DNA of 64,000 nt from CAZXEU01 sp965207385 (GTDB lineage: Bacteria > Bacteroidota > Rhodothermia > Rhodothermales > Bin80): positions 1 through 64,000 of the forward strand of contig CBDBLZ010000014.1 of NCBI GenBank assembly GCA_965207385.1. Reading direction: 5' to 3'. Positions 24,766-33,855 of this stretch are shown piece after piece. The notes under the pieces are model-generated. The model searched no databases and was not told the DNA's origin. It saw only the letters and a list, made by a program, of their open reading frames with translations. Position 1 is the first letter of the stretch. Each line of letters opens with the position of its first letter. Made by a program: the position numbers and the translations under genes.

Positions 24766-26043
24766 CTAAAGCGCCTGGACTACAACTGCCGGTGGATGGG
24801 CATAGTCGTACCAAAGACGATCGAGCAGCTCCGGGTCCGGGTCTCCGTCATGCACGGCGATCCGATACCGGAGAACGTGCGGCGTGCCGGGTTCAATGGC
24901 GAACTCGCTCGCCTGGGACGGAGCGTAGTTGAAGAACGGCTCCGTCGGGTGTATGCGCATGGGCTGCGGTGCCTCCCGGTTGTCCGGATGCCCCATAATG
25001 GCGAGTCCGGCCGGCATTCCATCAACCAGCCCGCCAATGTAGCACCAGCGGGCCCGGGTTGCATGGCCATTCGAACGGTCAAGGCCCTCTGAAGTCAGAA
25101 ATCGGGTATGCTCTGCCCCGTCCCACTCGCGCCGGCCGCGGAACCCGACCCCGCCGTACAGATGATTCGGAAGCACGAGCGCGCTGTCCGTAGCCGTCCA
25201 CTGCTCGAGCACCAGATCGAAGAGATGGTATGGCAGATCACCCGTGTTGTAGACGCGCACTGAGAAGCGTTCCACGAGAGCCGTGACATCCTCTTCCGAT
25301 GTCATGTCGATGTAGTGGTGTATGGCCTGAAGTCCGGCATGCACCGGGCCCTCCCACGTCGCTTCGAGTGCCACCGCGTCCACGCGCCCGGTCCCCCTTC
25401 CCATATTCCAGAAGTCGGGGCGGCGGCCCTGAAAACGCGTATTGGTCCACGCAGCCCAGATTCCGTGGTGATGGATGTGATTTGGCGGATAGTCGTCCGT
25501 GATCACGCGGCCGCCGGGCGTGATCACGGGATGAAGATAGCCGCTGCGATGGTACAGCGAATCGATTTCCGTGCGCGGCAGCGCATTCTTTTCAGAGTGA
25601 TACTGCAACACCTCCCTTTCAGCCACGGAAAGATGTACGCGGCCACCGCTATGCCGGACCTTCGTACCGTCTTCCGCAGCCCGATCGCTCCTCGCGAGTC
25701 TATACTCAGCCAGTTGCCCCTTTCCCAGTGAGCCCAGCATGAAACTGGCGACGCCGTCCTGACCCACCTGCACCGGGAATGGGCTTCCGTCTTTGGCAAC
25801 GAGGCTCCAGCTGCCCTCACCCGAAGAGTCCGGCAACGAAAAAGTGACGAGCGACCCGGTTCGGTCTGCATCGCCCGCCGCAACGCGTATTTGGTAGGTT
25901 CCCCGGTCTTGACCCCGGGAGGATGTCACCAGGAACAGGACGACCGCCAGTGGCAAGATAGCGTGGACGCCTTTCGAGACCGCCGACTCACGGCATCGGT
26001 CGCAAAACCGCAAACCAGATATCGCAAAGCTTGGGATGTGCAT
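24766..26043 (-). CDS. Secreted DUF6807 (PmoA-like) family protein
   Basis: A 425-residue protein with an N-terminal hydrophobic segment ('AILPLAVVLFLVTSS', about 29-43, then 'RGQD') compatible with export. The core is the DUF6807 family, annotated in Pfam as methane oxygenase PmoA because of a single early assignment. It shows the hallmark 'HPVITPGGRVITDDYPPNHIHHHGIWAAW' region, 'MTSEEDVTALVERFSVRVYNTG', 'GGVGFRGRREWDG', and the C-terminal 'EPFFNYAPSQASEF'. Homologues are widespread in Bacteroidota/Planctomycetota sugar loci, and there is no reason here to expect methane oxidation. The His-rich cluster could bind a metal. It is transcribed ahead of the GMC oxidoreductase, so the two may modify the same carbohydrate. 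Confidence 0.85.
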   Translation of the reverse strand: MHIPSFAISGLRFCDRCRESAVSKGVHAILPLAVVLFLVTSSRGQDRGTYQIRVAAGDADRTGSLVTFSLPDSSGEGSWSLVAKDGSPFPVQVGQDGVASFMLGSLGKGQLAEYRLARSDRAAEDGTKVRHSGGRVHLSVAEREVLQYHSEKNALPRTEIDSLYHRSGYLHPVITPGGRVITDDYPPNHIHHHGIWAAWTNTRFQGRRPDFWNMGRGTGRVDAVALEATWEGPVHAGLQAIHHYIDMTSEEDVTALVERFSVRVYNTGDLPYHLFDLVLEQWTATDSALVLPNHLYGGVGFRGRREWDGAEHTRFLTSEGLDRSNGHATRARWCYIGGLVDGMPAGLAIMGHPDNREAPQPMRIHPTEPFFNYAPSQASEFAIEPGTPHVLRYRIAVHDGDPDPELLDRLWYDYAHPPAVVVQAL

Positions 26044-26828
26044 GACACGCGGCAGATTGCCGCTCTTTCCGGGTTACAGACTCAATTCCTGATGTACGCC
26101 GTCATGTTCTGCACCCGTCAGGCAAGTGAATGCTCCAGATAGCCACCGGGTGTAATCACGCGAATCGCCGCCATTTCCGGTAAGTTCATTCAGCATCTGG
26201 AACAAGAGTCGGACCCTGCCCCTTGCGTCATTGGAGATTGAGACACGCTTGCACATTGGTAGCGCAGCCCTGCGCGGCCTGTGCGCCGGAACTGTTCAGG
26301 CAGAGCTGCCTGATCAATCCATAATAGATGCCCTTCAAAGTATGAACAAGTCCTGCCCTTCGTACACCACCGGAGTCGGAGAGGTCCGGCGTATGGAGGT
26401 GGTTGCCGATGCGAGGCGTATCCGGTGCGGCGCCAGTTGCAGGCTGCCCGTATTGAACGAACCGGAAGAATGCATCCTGGCCAGCGTGCTCCGGCGTCGG
26501 CAAGGGCTTTACACGCCAAATTCTTACCTTCAGCGTGATCATTGAATGCTCTGCCTTTCGATCCTGGTCCGCGAGTAGCTGATTTCCATGGCCGACAAAT
26601 ACCCTTTTCCCGTAAAGGGAGACGCTTCCAGTATGGCCTGCCAGGGAGGATCGAACTGCATCGCAGGGTTAACGCGGTGCGAGCGGCAACGGCCGCACCG
26701 TCAGGCCGTCCGGCTGGATAAGTCCTCCCCAGACCAGCCTCGGGAGCGGATGTCCTGGTTTGCAAGAGCCGACTCAATTCAATGCCATTCTGCAACCTGA
26801 TGCTGCAAGTCAAGCAGCTTGATACGAA
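26044..26828. other. Long divergent intergenic region
   Basis: 785 bases between the divergent DUF6807 and SLC13-type genes. Short frames exist on both strands (e.g. 26228-26542 minus) but none resembles a known family. A small hairpin, CCCTTT at 26602-26607 with AAAGGG at 26614-26619, is present. It must hold two promoters; the excess length may be a decayed gene or a regulatory leader. No tRNA seen. Confidence 0.35.
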
Positions 26829-29198
26829 ATGCTGACCGCTGACATCGTAATTGTATTCGCAATCATAGCGATGGCGGTGGTCCTTTTTCTGACCGAATGG
26901 CTGCGCTACGACATCGTCGCGCTGATGGTACTTCTGGCGCTCGCGATAAGTGGTGTTATACCAATGGATCGTGCCATCGAAGGGTTCGCAAACCCGGCCG
27001 TGCTGACGATAGCGGCAGTGCTGGTCTTGAGCGGGGGCCTCCACAGGACAGGCGTTGCGAATCTTATTGGTGCCCAAATGATGCGCTTTTCGGGCAAATC
27101 TCCGTTCCGTGCTACTGCGCTAGTCATGTTGACCTCCGGAGTCATGTCCGGAGTGATGAACAACATAGCCGCCACTGCGCTACTTTTGCCTGTCGTACTC
27201 GATATGGCGCGGCGCCTCGGACTTCGACCATCGCGACTCCTCATTCCTCTCGCCTTTGCCTCCCTCCTGGGAGGGATGACAACGCTGATCGGCACCGGCC
27301 CGAACATCTTGCTCTCGGCTTTCCTTGAGCAATCCGGCCAAGGCTCTTTCGGCCTATTCTCATTTACGCCAGTCGGCGCGGCAGCGCTTCTGATTGGGAT
27401 CCTGTATATGACCCTGTTCGGGCGGTACCTACTCCCGAACAGGCGCAGTGGCCAAGACTCGCCCTCCACCCAGGTTGACCTGACCCGCTATGGAATCCAG
27501 GAATCGCTGTTCGCCTTGCGCATACCGCGAAGCTCAGAGCTTGACGGAAAGTCCCTGGAGCAGGCACGCATGGGTCAGGCAGTTGGCATCGACTTGGTCG
27601 CCGTCCGCAGAAACGGACGGACCTTCAGGGCACCGGAACCTGGTTTCGTGCTCAAGAGCAGTGACATGCTGCTTTGCCAGGGAAATGAAGGAGCCTTGAA
27701 ACGCCTGCGCGCCTGGGGCCGCCTGTCACGCCTTGACGAATCGCCTGAGGCCATCTTGGAATTGATGCAAGAAGGGACGGCGCTTGCAACGGTTGAAGTT
27801 GCTCCTGATTCGAGCCTGATTGGTAGCAGTGTGCGGGCAACCGAGTTCCGCAGCCGCTTGGGCGCACACATCCTGGCCATTCGGCGCGGTGAAGATGTCC
27901 ACAGGGCTGCATTCGAAAAATCAAGTCTCCAGGCGGGGGACGCCTTGCTCCTGCTCGGAAGCGAGGACCGTCTCAAGCTGCTCCGTCGTGAGGATGATTT
28001 CTCTTCCGTGGCGTCAATGAACATTCGTGAGGCGCTGCGAGAGTATGGCCTCGGACGCTGGCTCATGCGGCTTGAGATCCCGGTAGGATCGGTACTGGAC
28101 GGAATGCCGCTGTCAGAATCCAAGCTCAGGCAAAGGTTCGACCTTACCGTCATCGAAATCCAGCGGAAGCGAGACTCCGGCGTCAAGACCATCTTCCTGC
28201 CTCGGCCGTCCACTACCATGAGATCGGGCGACCGGCTTGTCTTGCACGGGGACCCTGAATCCTGGGATGTCCTGGGAGCGCTGCAACAGCTTCAGGTGCA
28301 CGATGCGCTTCCTTCACCGTCCGAGCTTACTTCGGAAAGGGTGGGATTTGCGGAGTTTACGCTTGCCCCAGGCTCCAGCTTCGCGGGCAAGACACTGGGA
28401 GAAAGCAACTTCCGGGAATCATACGGTCTTACACTATTGACCATCTGGCGCCGAGGCCGCATTGTGCAATCGGACACCGGGCTCAGCGAAACGAGGCTCC
28501 AGCTCGGTGACGCCCTGCTCGTATACGGCCCGAGGCGAGGGATCCGATTGGTAGCACGCGACCCACGATTCCTGATGCTTACGGCTGAATTCGAGGAGGT
28601 ATTCCGCGTGCGTCGCGCACCGATTGCCAGCGCCATCATGGCTGGGGTTATTCTGACCGCTGCCCTGAATCTTCTCCCCATTTACATAGCTACCCTCACC
28701 GGGGCACTCCTCATGGTCGCCACAGGGTGCCTTAGAGGGAGAGAAATGTATTCGGCCATAGAGTGGCGCGTCGTTGTTCTACTCGGTGGTATGCTGGCCC
28801 TCGGCCTCGCAATGGAGGAATCCGGTGCGGCGGAGCTAATAGCACATGAAGTGATCGCACGGGCTGCCGCGGCAGGTCCCCGGGTCCTGATCGGAGCGCT
28901 CTTTCTGCTCTGCGCTCTCGCGGCGCAGTTCATTCCCACGTCCGCAGTGGCCGTACTTGTGGCACCAATAGCATACAGTACGGCGGTAGAACTCGAGCTC
29001 TCAGTCCAGGCACTTTTCATGGTAGTGGCAATAGGTTCGTCGTGCGCATTTGTCAGCCCTTTTGGACATCCTGTGAACCTTCTTGTTATGGGCGCCGGCG
29101 GATACAAGGTCATGGACTACACGCGCGTCGGCGCACTGCTCCTGGTGCTTCTTCTGGTCCTCGTGGTCTTCTACCTGCCCATCGTGTGGCCTCTTTGA
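26829..29198 (+). CDS. SLC13/DASS-type transporter with four RCK_C domains
   Basis: A 789-residue inner-membrane transporter. N-terminal helices run to about 200, with the family motifs 'MNNIAATALLLPV' (110-122) and 'IGTGPNILLSAF' (154-165). Four consecutive RCK_C (TrkA-C) modules follow at about 226-293, 319-386, 411-484 and 506-574, each ending in a 'GDxLLxxG'-like strand. The second membrane half (about 595-789) has 'IPTSAVAVLVAPIAY' and 'SSCAFVSPFGHPVNLLVMGAGGY'. Such proteins are usually sodium-coupled anion (sulfate, dicarboxylate) transporters, and RCK_C modules normally bind small ligands that gate transport. Two modules are usual; four is a duplication. A paralog with two modules lies at 29808. 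Confidence 0.9.
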   Translation: MLTADIVIVFAIIAMAVVLFLTEWLRYDIVALMVLLALAISGVIPMDRAIEGFANPAVLTIAAVLVLSGGLHRTGVANLIGAQMMRFSGKSPFRATALVMLTSGVMSGVMNNIAATALLLPVVLDMARRLGLRPSRLLIPLAFASLLGGMTTLIGTGPNILLSAFLEQSGQGSFGLFSFTPVGAAALLIGILYMTLFGRYLLPNRRSGQDSPSTQVDLTRYGIQESLFALRIPRSSELDGKSLEQARMGQAVGIDLVAVRRNGRTFRAPEPGFVLKSSDMLLCQGNEGALKRLRAWGRLSRLDESPEAILELMQEGTALATVEVAPDSSLIGSSVRATEFRSRLGAHILAIRRGEDVHRAAFEKSSLQAGDALLLLGSEDRLKLLRREDDFSSVASMNIREALREYGLGRWLMRLEIPVGSVLDGMPLSESKLRQRFDLTVIEIQRKRDSGVKTIFLPRPSTTMRSGDRLVLHGDPESWDVLGALQQLQVHDALPSPSELTSERVGFAEFTLAPGSSFAGKTLGESNFRESYGLTLLTIWRRGRIVQSDTGLSETRLQLGDALLVYGPRRGIRLVARDPRFLMLTAEFEEVFRVRRAPIASAIMAGVILTAALNLLPIYIATLTGALLMVATGCLRGREMYSAIEWRVVVLLGGMLALGLAMEESGAAELIAHEVIARAAAAGPRVLIGALFLLCALAAQFIPTSAVAVLVAPIAYSTAVELELSVQALFMVVAIGSSCAFVSPFGHPVNLLVMGAGGYKVMDYTRVGALLLVLLLVLVVFYLPIVWPL

Positions 29199-29807
29199 GT
29201 CCCGGATTGTACGTACCGGACAACACTGTAGACAGCGCGATCAATTCTGAGAGAGAATCCGGCGTTGGCGATTGCGGATGCCGGATCATGAGGTCCGGTT
29301 TGGAGGACCTGAATGTGCAGCCCTTCTCTTGGGCATGACACGGCCTCAGGCCACTAAGTGGCCTGTTGGCCCCGCCGGCGCCGGCAGTTGCCCCCTTGCT
29401 CCGCTTTGGCACGGCGGGCGCCAGCTGGCACTCCCAGCACGCTCCGCTGCAGCTACGACCCGTGCGGCGGCGCTGTGCCTGCGAAGGAACGGCACGTCTC
29501 CACTGCGAACGTAATGCCGCCTGACGCGGTCAGGCAATTATCGATGAGTACCATGCAAGAAATTCAAGGCTGCGCGGTTGAGCGTTCGGAGATCGCCCGC
29601 AAACAGCGACAGGCAGTTCGCCTATTAGTACTTTCTATAAGGCACTTTGGAAAGAATGGCTCCACACCCGAGAGCGATTGTGGCCGTGCTTACAGGCGGT
29701 GCTCATAGGCCGCACCTTGCTCCCGAATGTCCACAATTGCGGGATCTGACGACCGACTGCAAGACTGAGCAGCGACAATGAGTCGGCGTGCATCCAGATA
29801 GAGGATC
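29199..29807. other. Intergenic region between the two SLC13-type genes
   Basis: 609 bases with no recognisable gene. A strong hairpin lies at 29342-29371. Short frames on both strands look like random translation. A promoter for the second transporter is expected in the last 100-150 bases. Confidence 0.35.
29342..29371 (+). terminator. Strong hairpin downstream of the first SLC13-type gene
   Basis: A perfect 9-bp stem (CAGGCCACT at 29347-29355 against AGTGGCCTG at 29357-29365) is enclosed by GGCC/GGCC at 29342-29345 and 29368-29371. It is 144 bp past the stop codon. No T-run follows, so it is a weak candidate for an intrinsic terminator and could equally be an mRNA-stabilising structure. 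Confidence 0.4.
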
Positions 29808-31577
29808 ATGACCTTCGACATGGTATATGTGCTAGTGGTTGCCGGGCTCGCCCTGGTCCTCTTCGCCATGGATCGGATTCGGGTCGACCAGCTGTCCATG
29901 GCGGTTCCGGTGGTGCTGTTGCTCGGGGGCGTAATCGGCCCCCGCGAGGCTTTTGCAGGCCTTTCAAGCGATGCGACGGTGACGGTTGCGGCGATGCTTG
30001 TGCTTGGTCTCGGACTCAGCAACACCGGGCTAGTATCGGCTATAGCAGTGTGGGCCCGAACAGCACCGCTGGGCGGCAAGACGACTCGGTTGTTCGCACT
30101 CTGCATCCTGGTCGCCTTGCTCTCACCGTTTCTCAATAACACGGCGGTTGTGATCGTGTTTATCCCGGTCTTCCTGGCACTTGCCGAGCAAGCTGAGGAG
30201 CCCGCCTCACTGTACTTGATGCCGCTCTCGTTCATGGCCATAATGGGCGGCACCGTCACGCTGATCGGCACCTCGACAAATCTCATCGTGCACGGGGAGG
30301 CGGTGGCACTCGGATTTGATGAGCTGTCCATGTTCTCGATCGCCCCCCTGGGAATCATCTACCTGGTGGTAGGGACAATCTACTTGTTCACAGTCGGTCG
30401 GCGATTGATGCCTGCCAGGGAGCGGGCACCCGACTTGTCCAGGCGCTATGGCGTGCGGCGGTATGTTGCAGAGCTCCGGGTTGGGCCAAAGTCGTCGGCA
30501 GTTGGACGCTCCCTTCCCGACCTGCGCTGGCAAGAGCGATTCACGGTCACCATCCTCGGTATAGAACGGGACGGACTGGAGGTGCCACTTCCGTCGTCGA
30601 AGCTCGCTATTGCGGCCGGCGATATCCTGTATGCCCAGGGAGCGGCCAAGGACCTGTTGAGATTGGTACGACGTCAGAACCTGGACATTTTGCACGAAAG
30701 CAGGAGCCTGAAGAATATCCCCGTCGGCCGGCTCGTGGAGCTCCTCGTGGGACCGGGATCTGCGCTAGTAGGCCAGACCCTGCGCGATTTGTCCTTCGCC
30801 CAGCGATTCAACGCTACGGTCATGGGGGTGCAACACCACAGCACTGCATTCGCCGATCGGCTGGCGCAAAGGGAATTCTCCGTGGGAGACATGCTTCTGG
30901 TGCGAGGCCGACCCTCTGATCTTCAACTTCTTGCGGAAGAGCCGGGCATCATACCCCTGGCCGAAATCGACCATCCTGTCGTGAGCCGGCCTCGCGCGGC
31001 ATTCGCCGCCTCCATCATGGTTGCCGTGATTGTGCTTGCCACTACCGATATCTTCCCCATTTCGACTTCGGCGCTGGCGGGCGCCGCCCTGATGGTGTTC
31101 ACGGGATGCGTCCAAATGCGAGAAGTCTATCAGGAACTCGACTGGATGGTCGTCTTCATCATGGCAGGGCTCATACCACTGGGACTTGCGATGGAGAGCA
31201 CAGGCGCCGTCGCGTGGCTTGCCTCCAGCGTGGTTGACGCTACGGCAGTACTGGGCGAGACGGGAATCATAGCGGCGTTTTACCTGCTTACCGCCATCAT
31301 GACGGCTGTGGTCGCAAACACTGCAACCGCCGTGATGCTGACGCCCGTGGCCATTGCAGTTGCCGAGACCACCGGATTGAACCCCTATGCTCTCCTCGTG
31401 GCGGTCATGTTCGGCGCCTCGGCCTCATTCGTGACCCCCTTCGGATACAAGACCAACGTTATGATCTACTCCGTTGGCGGATACCGCTTCATGGATTTCG
31501 TGAAGGTGGGCGGCATGCTCAATTTGCTCCTGGCGCTGGTGGCCATTGTGTTCATCCCGATAATGTGGCCGAGTTGA
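29808..31577 (+). CDS. SLC13/DASS-type transporter with two RCK_C domains
   Basis: A 589-residue inner-membrane transporter, the shorter paralog of the gene at 26829. Motifs: 'LNNTAVVIVFIPVFLALA' and 'IGTSTNLIVHG' in the first half, 'VANTATAVMLTPVAIAVA' and 'SASFVTPFGYKTNVMIYSVGGYRFMDF' in the second. Two RCK_C modules lie between, at about 222-290 and 308-378. This is the usual architecture of the family. The substrate is probably a divalent anion, but sequence alone does not say which. The ATG at 29808 is preceded by 'GAGG'. It converges on the TlpA-like gene with 363 bp between stops. Confidence 0.9.
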   Translation: MTFDMVYVLVVAGLALVLFAMDRIRVDQLSMAVPVVLLLGGVIGPREAFAGLSSDATVTVAAMLVLGLGLSNTGLVSAIAVWARTAPLGGKTTRLFALCILVALLSPFLNNTAVVIVFIPVFLALAEQAEEPASLYLMPLSFMAIMGGTVTLIGTSTNLIVHGEAVALGFDELSMFSIAPLGIIYLVVGTIYLFTVGRRLMPARERAPDLSRRYGVRRYVAELRVGPKSSAVGRSLPDLRWQERFTVTILGIERDGLEVPLPSSKLAIAAGDILYAQGAAKDLLRLVRRQNLDILHESRSLKNIPVGRLVELLVGPGSALVGQTLRDLSFAQRFNATVMGVQHHSTAFADRLAQREFSVGDMLLVRGRPSDLQLLAEEPGIIPLAEIDHPVVSRPRAAFAASIMVAVIVLATTDIFPISTSALAGAALMVFTGCVQMREVYQELDWMVVFIMAGLIPLGLAMESTGAVAWLASSVVDATAVLGETGIIAAFYLLTAIMTAVVANTATAVMLTPVAIAVAETTGLNPYALLVAVMFGASASFVTPFGYKTNVMIYSVGGYRFMDFVKVGGMLNLLLALVAIVFIPIMWPS

Positions 31578-31940
31578 GATTCGGGGGATCGGCGGGCCGT
31601 CCGGACGAGGCTGGCCGCATGTGCGGCGCAGCGCGTTGGCATGCGCGCATGGCCGCATCCGCGAGGTAGCCGCCCCTTCCCGTGAAGTAAGCGCTGCCAG
31701 GCCGCCGTCACTCGTTGCTTACCGGGCCCAAGCTGCGGCTTTCGGCTCCGATTGCCCGCGGCCAATTACTCTGCCCCGAAGGCGGATTTCCGACTCACCC
31801 GGCTATGATGGATGTCGGCTTTATTGGCTGTCGACGGTATTTGGACTTTGTCCTTGTCGCGGGAGAGGAAGAGGGGTCGAGGCCAGCCGGCCGATACTAG
31901 CCCGGACCCCGGCAGCAACAGCTCAAAGGGTGCCGCGCGT
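31578..31940. other. Intergenic region between convergent genes
   Basis: 363 bases between the stops of the second SLC13-type gene and the TlpA-like gene. A short palindrome, GCCGCA at 31614-31619 with TGCGGC at 31622-31627, could form a hairpin. No gene or clear T-tailed terminator seen. Confidence 0.35.
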
Positions 31941-33611
31941 CTACCGGGCACCTTCGTGCGCGGCAGCAACAGCATCCAGAAGCTTGCCGTCCCGCAATTC
32001 GTCGTCGATCGCCAGAATAATGCCGTTCCCGTCAACAAGAATGGGCCTCGGGAAGCTGGTTATCTCAAACAGGTCTCGAACGGAATTGTCGTCTTCCCGG
32101 GGCACGCGGGTATGAAGCCAGGGCATGGGGTACCGTTCTTCCCGAAACTGCTCGATATCCACAGGGTCATCCAGAAATGCCACGCTGAGGATTTCGAATC
32201 CGGATTCGTGATACTCATCGTACGCTTCATTCAGATGCGGTATTTCCTTGATGCATGGCGCACACCATGTGCCCCAAAAATCAAGCAGATACACCCGACC
32301 TCGAAGGCCTGCATGCGTGATGGTAGCGTCGGGATCATCGAACGAAACAAAAGAAAACTGAGGCACCGGATTGCCTGCCTGTAGCCGTCTTTCCGGGTCG
32401 AAGTCGCGACGTGCACGCTCTGCCTGCCGCGTATCGGCATGCGAGTCCTGGAGGATGGAATAGTACAGCCATTTTGTCTTCTCATCCTCCTCGCTGTCTG
32501 CGTAATACAGCCCATGGTAGAGGAACTGCGCCCGGACATCCAGATCGGGATGGTTCTCGATCACACGCCGCACGTAGTTACTCAACAATTCCCGGTCCTT
32601 CAGCTTTCGGGAGATATGGTACATGATATTGGATGCACCGACCGGGCTCCAGGCTTCATAAGACCAGAGCGGTGAATCGGCCGGGATGGTCTCAAGGGCT
32701 TCGCGGGCAAAGCGCCTGCCACCACCGCCGAAAGGAAATACGGGCGGCAATTCGTCGAAGTAGCGCAACAGATACCACTGCCGGACAAGGGGATCCTGCT
32801 CATCTGCAATTTGCTTCCTGATGTCTCTTCGCTCCCGTCTTCCAACGACAATGTATTGGACCGCATTGCCTGTGCCTCCGATTCGACGCTCCCGTTCCTC
32901 AATGTCGAGGTAGACATTGGCAATCCTCGCCACTAAGGGCGGATCGGAAGCAACTGAGGGGCCGGCCTCGTGCTGAGGCAGAGCCAAGACATCAAAGGTG
33001 ATGTCCACAAATGGGTCACCGTCCGTATCCACAACGCTGAAGTAATCACCTTCAGTGCCCCAAAAGGGACCCGAGTCATCAAAGAAAATTCGGTCCTGCT
33101 CCGTGCCCGCCGTCATCTTGTCGGTGCTAAACTCGGAAGCCTTGGAACCATATCGAATACGGTACGCAAGTGTATCGGCATGAGCATCCAGACGGACAGC
33201 GTACGTCCCGTCCGGCTGGCGCTGCAGCCTCGATGCCTTGTCGGACGCTGCCGACACCGCATAAAGCGTATCCGGTGACAAAGCAAACGGATTCGCCCGA
33301 AGCCGGATATGCAGCTCCACCTTGTCCTGATCCGTGAGGACAAGGGGCATCTCCTGGGTCTCGTGATGTACTCCGGTCGCGTACAGGCCGTATCCTCCGG
33401 GTTCATCCAGCGTGAAGGCGAAGCTCCCGGCACTATCCACCGGCACAACTATGCTTGCGTCTTGCGGCCCGTTCTGAATGACCAGGTGAGCGGCAGCCAT
33501 GGGTTCGCCGTCTCCCTGCAGAAGAGTCCCACTAAGGTCAATTTGAGCAAATGCTATCGCTGGTGATGCCAGCAGGCCAGCAGCCACCAGGCGAGAGAAG
33601 GAAAACCGCAT
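31941..33611 (-). CDS. TlpA/ResA-like thioredoxin with long N-terminal domain
   Basis: A 556-residue exported protein. The signal peptide core is 'LVAAGLLASPAIAFAQ'. Residues of about 20-120 look like a carboxypeptidase-regulatory/DUF4369-like beta domain ('LSGTLLQGDGEPMAAAHLVIQ'). A region of unknown fold follows to about 400, and then a thioredoxin domain with active site 'WCAPC' at 449-453 and cis-Pro in 'ITSFPRPIL'. Such proteins reduce or isomerise disulfides in the periplasm, e.g. in cytochrome c maturation; this architecture is common in Bacteroidota. The frame is open to 33656, but the ATG at 33611 begins the signal peptide. It is 244 bp downstream of the sigma/anti-sigma operon on the same strand, so separate transcription is likely. 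Confidence 0.88.
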   Translation of the reverse strand: MRFSFSRLVAAGLLASPAIAFAQIDLSGTLLQGDGEPMAAAHLVIQNGPQDASIVVPVDSAGSFAFTLDEPGGYGLYATGVHHETQEMPLVLTDQDKVELHIRLRANPFALSPDTLYAVSAASDKASRLQRQPDGTYAVRLDAHADTLAYRIRYGSKASEFSTDKMTAGTEQDRIFFDDSGPFWGTEGDYFSVVDTDGDPFVDITFDVLALPQHEAGPSVASDPPLVARIANVYLDIEERERRIGGTGNAVQYIVVGRRERRDIRKQIADEQDPLVRQWYLLRYFDELPPVFPFGGGGRRFAREALETIPADSPLWSYEAWSPVGASNIMYHISRKLKDRELLSNYVRRVIENHPDLDVRAQFLYHGLYYADSEEDEKTKWLYYSILQDSHADTRQAERARRDFDPERRLQAGNPVPQFSFVSFDDPDATITHAGLRGRVYLLDFWGTWCAPCIKEIPHLNEAYDEYHESGFEILSVAFLDDPVDIEQFREERYPMPWLHTRVPREDDNSVRDLFEITSFPRPILVDGNGIILAIDDELRDGKLLDAVAAAHEGAR

Positions 33612-33855
33612 CGTTTTGTAGTAAAGTACTTCCGTAGAGTGCAAACTACCCGCCACAAGCCCGAAGGCGTCCGAATTACAAGGGTCCGCTTCCCTGAATC
33701 AAGGGATCAGCCAAATTCTAACTCCAGTGAGAGGAGTGAAATCCACAGTGCGGGTCAACCAGGCCAGTCACGGGCACGATAGCCAAAATAGTATACCGAG
33801 GCTCGCGCGAAATTGTTACGCGGAGGAGTGCAGCGCTCAACGCAGCGTCTTACGA

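Noticed and set aside
24766..26043. Reading the PmoA-like label as methane oxidation
   Set aside because: DUF6807 proteins are found mostly in sugar loci, and no other methane-oxidation gene is present.
26190..27077. 295-residue minus-strand frame over the spacer and the SLC13-type gene start
   Set aside because: Its N-terminal third is antisense to a clear transporter gene and the remainder has no family resemblance.
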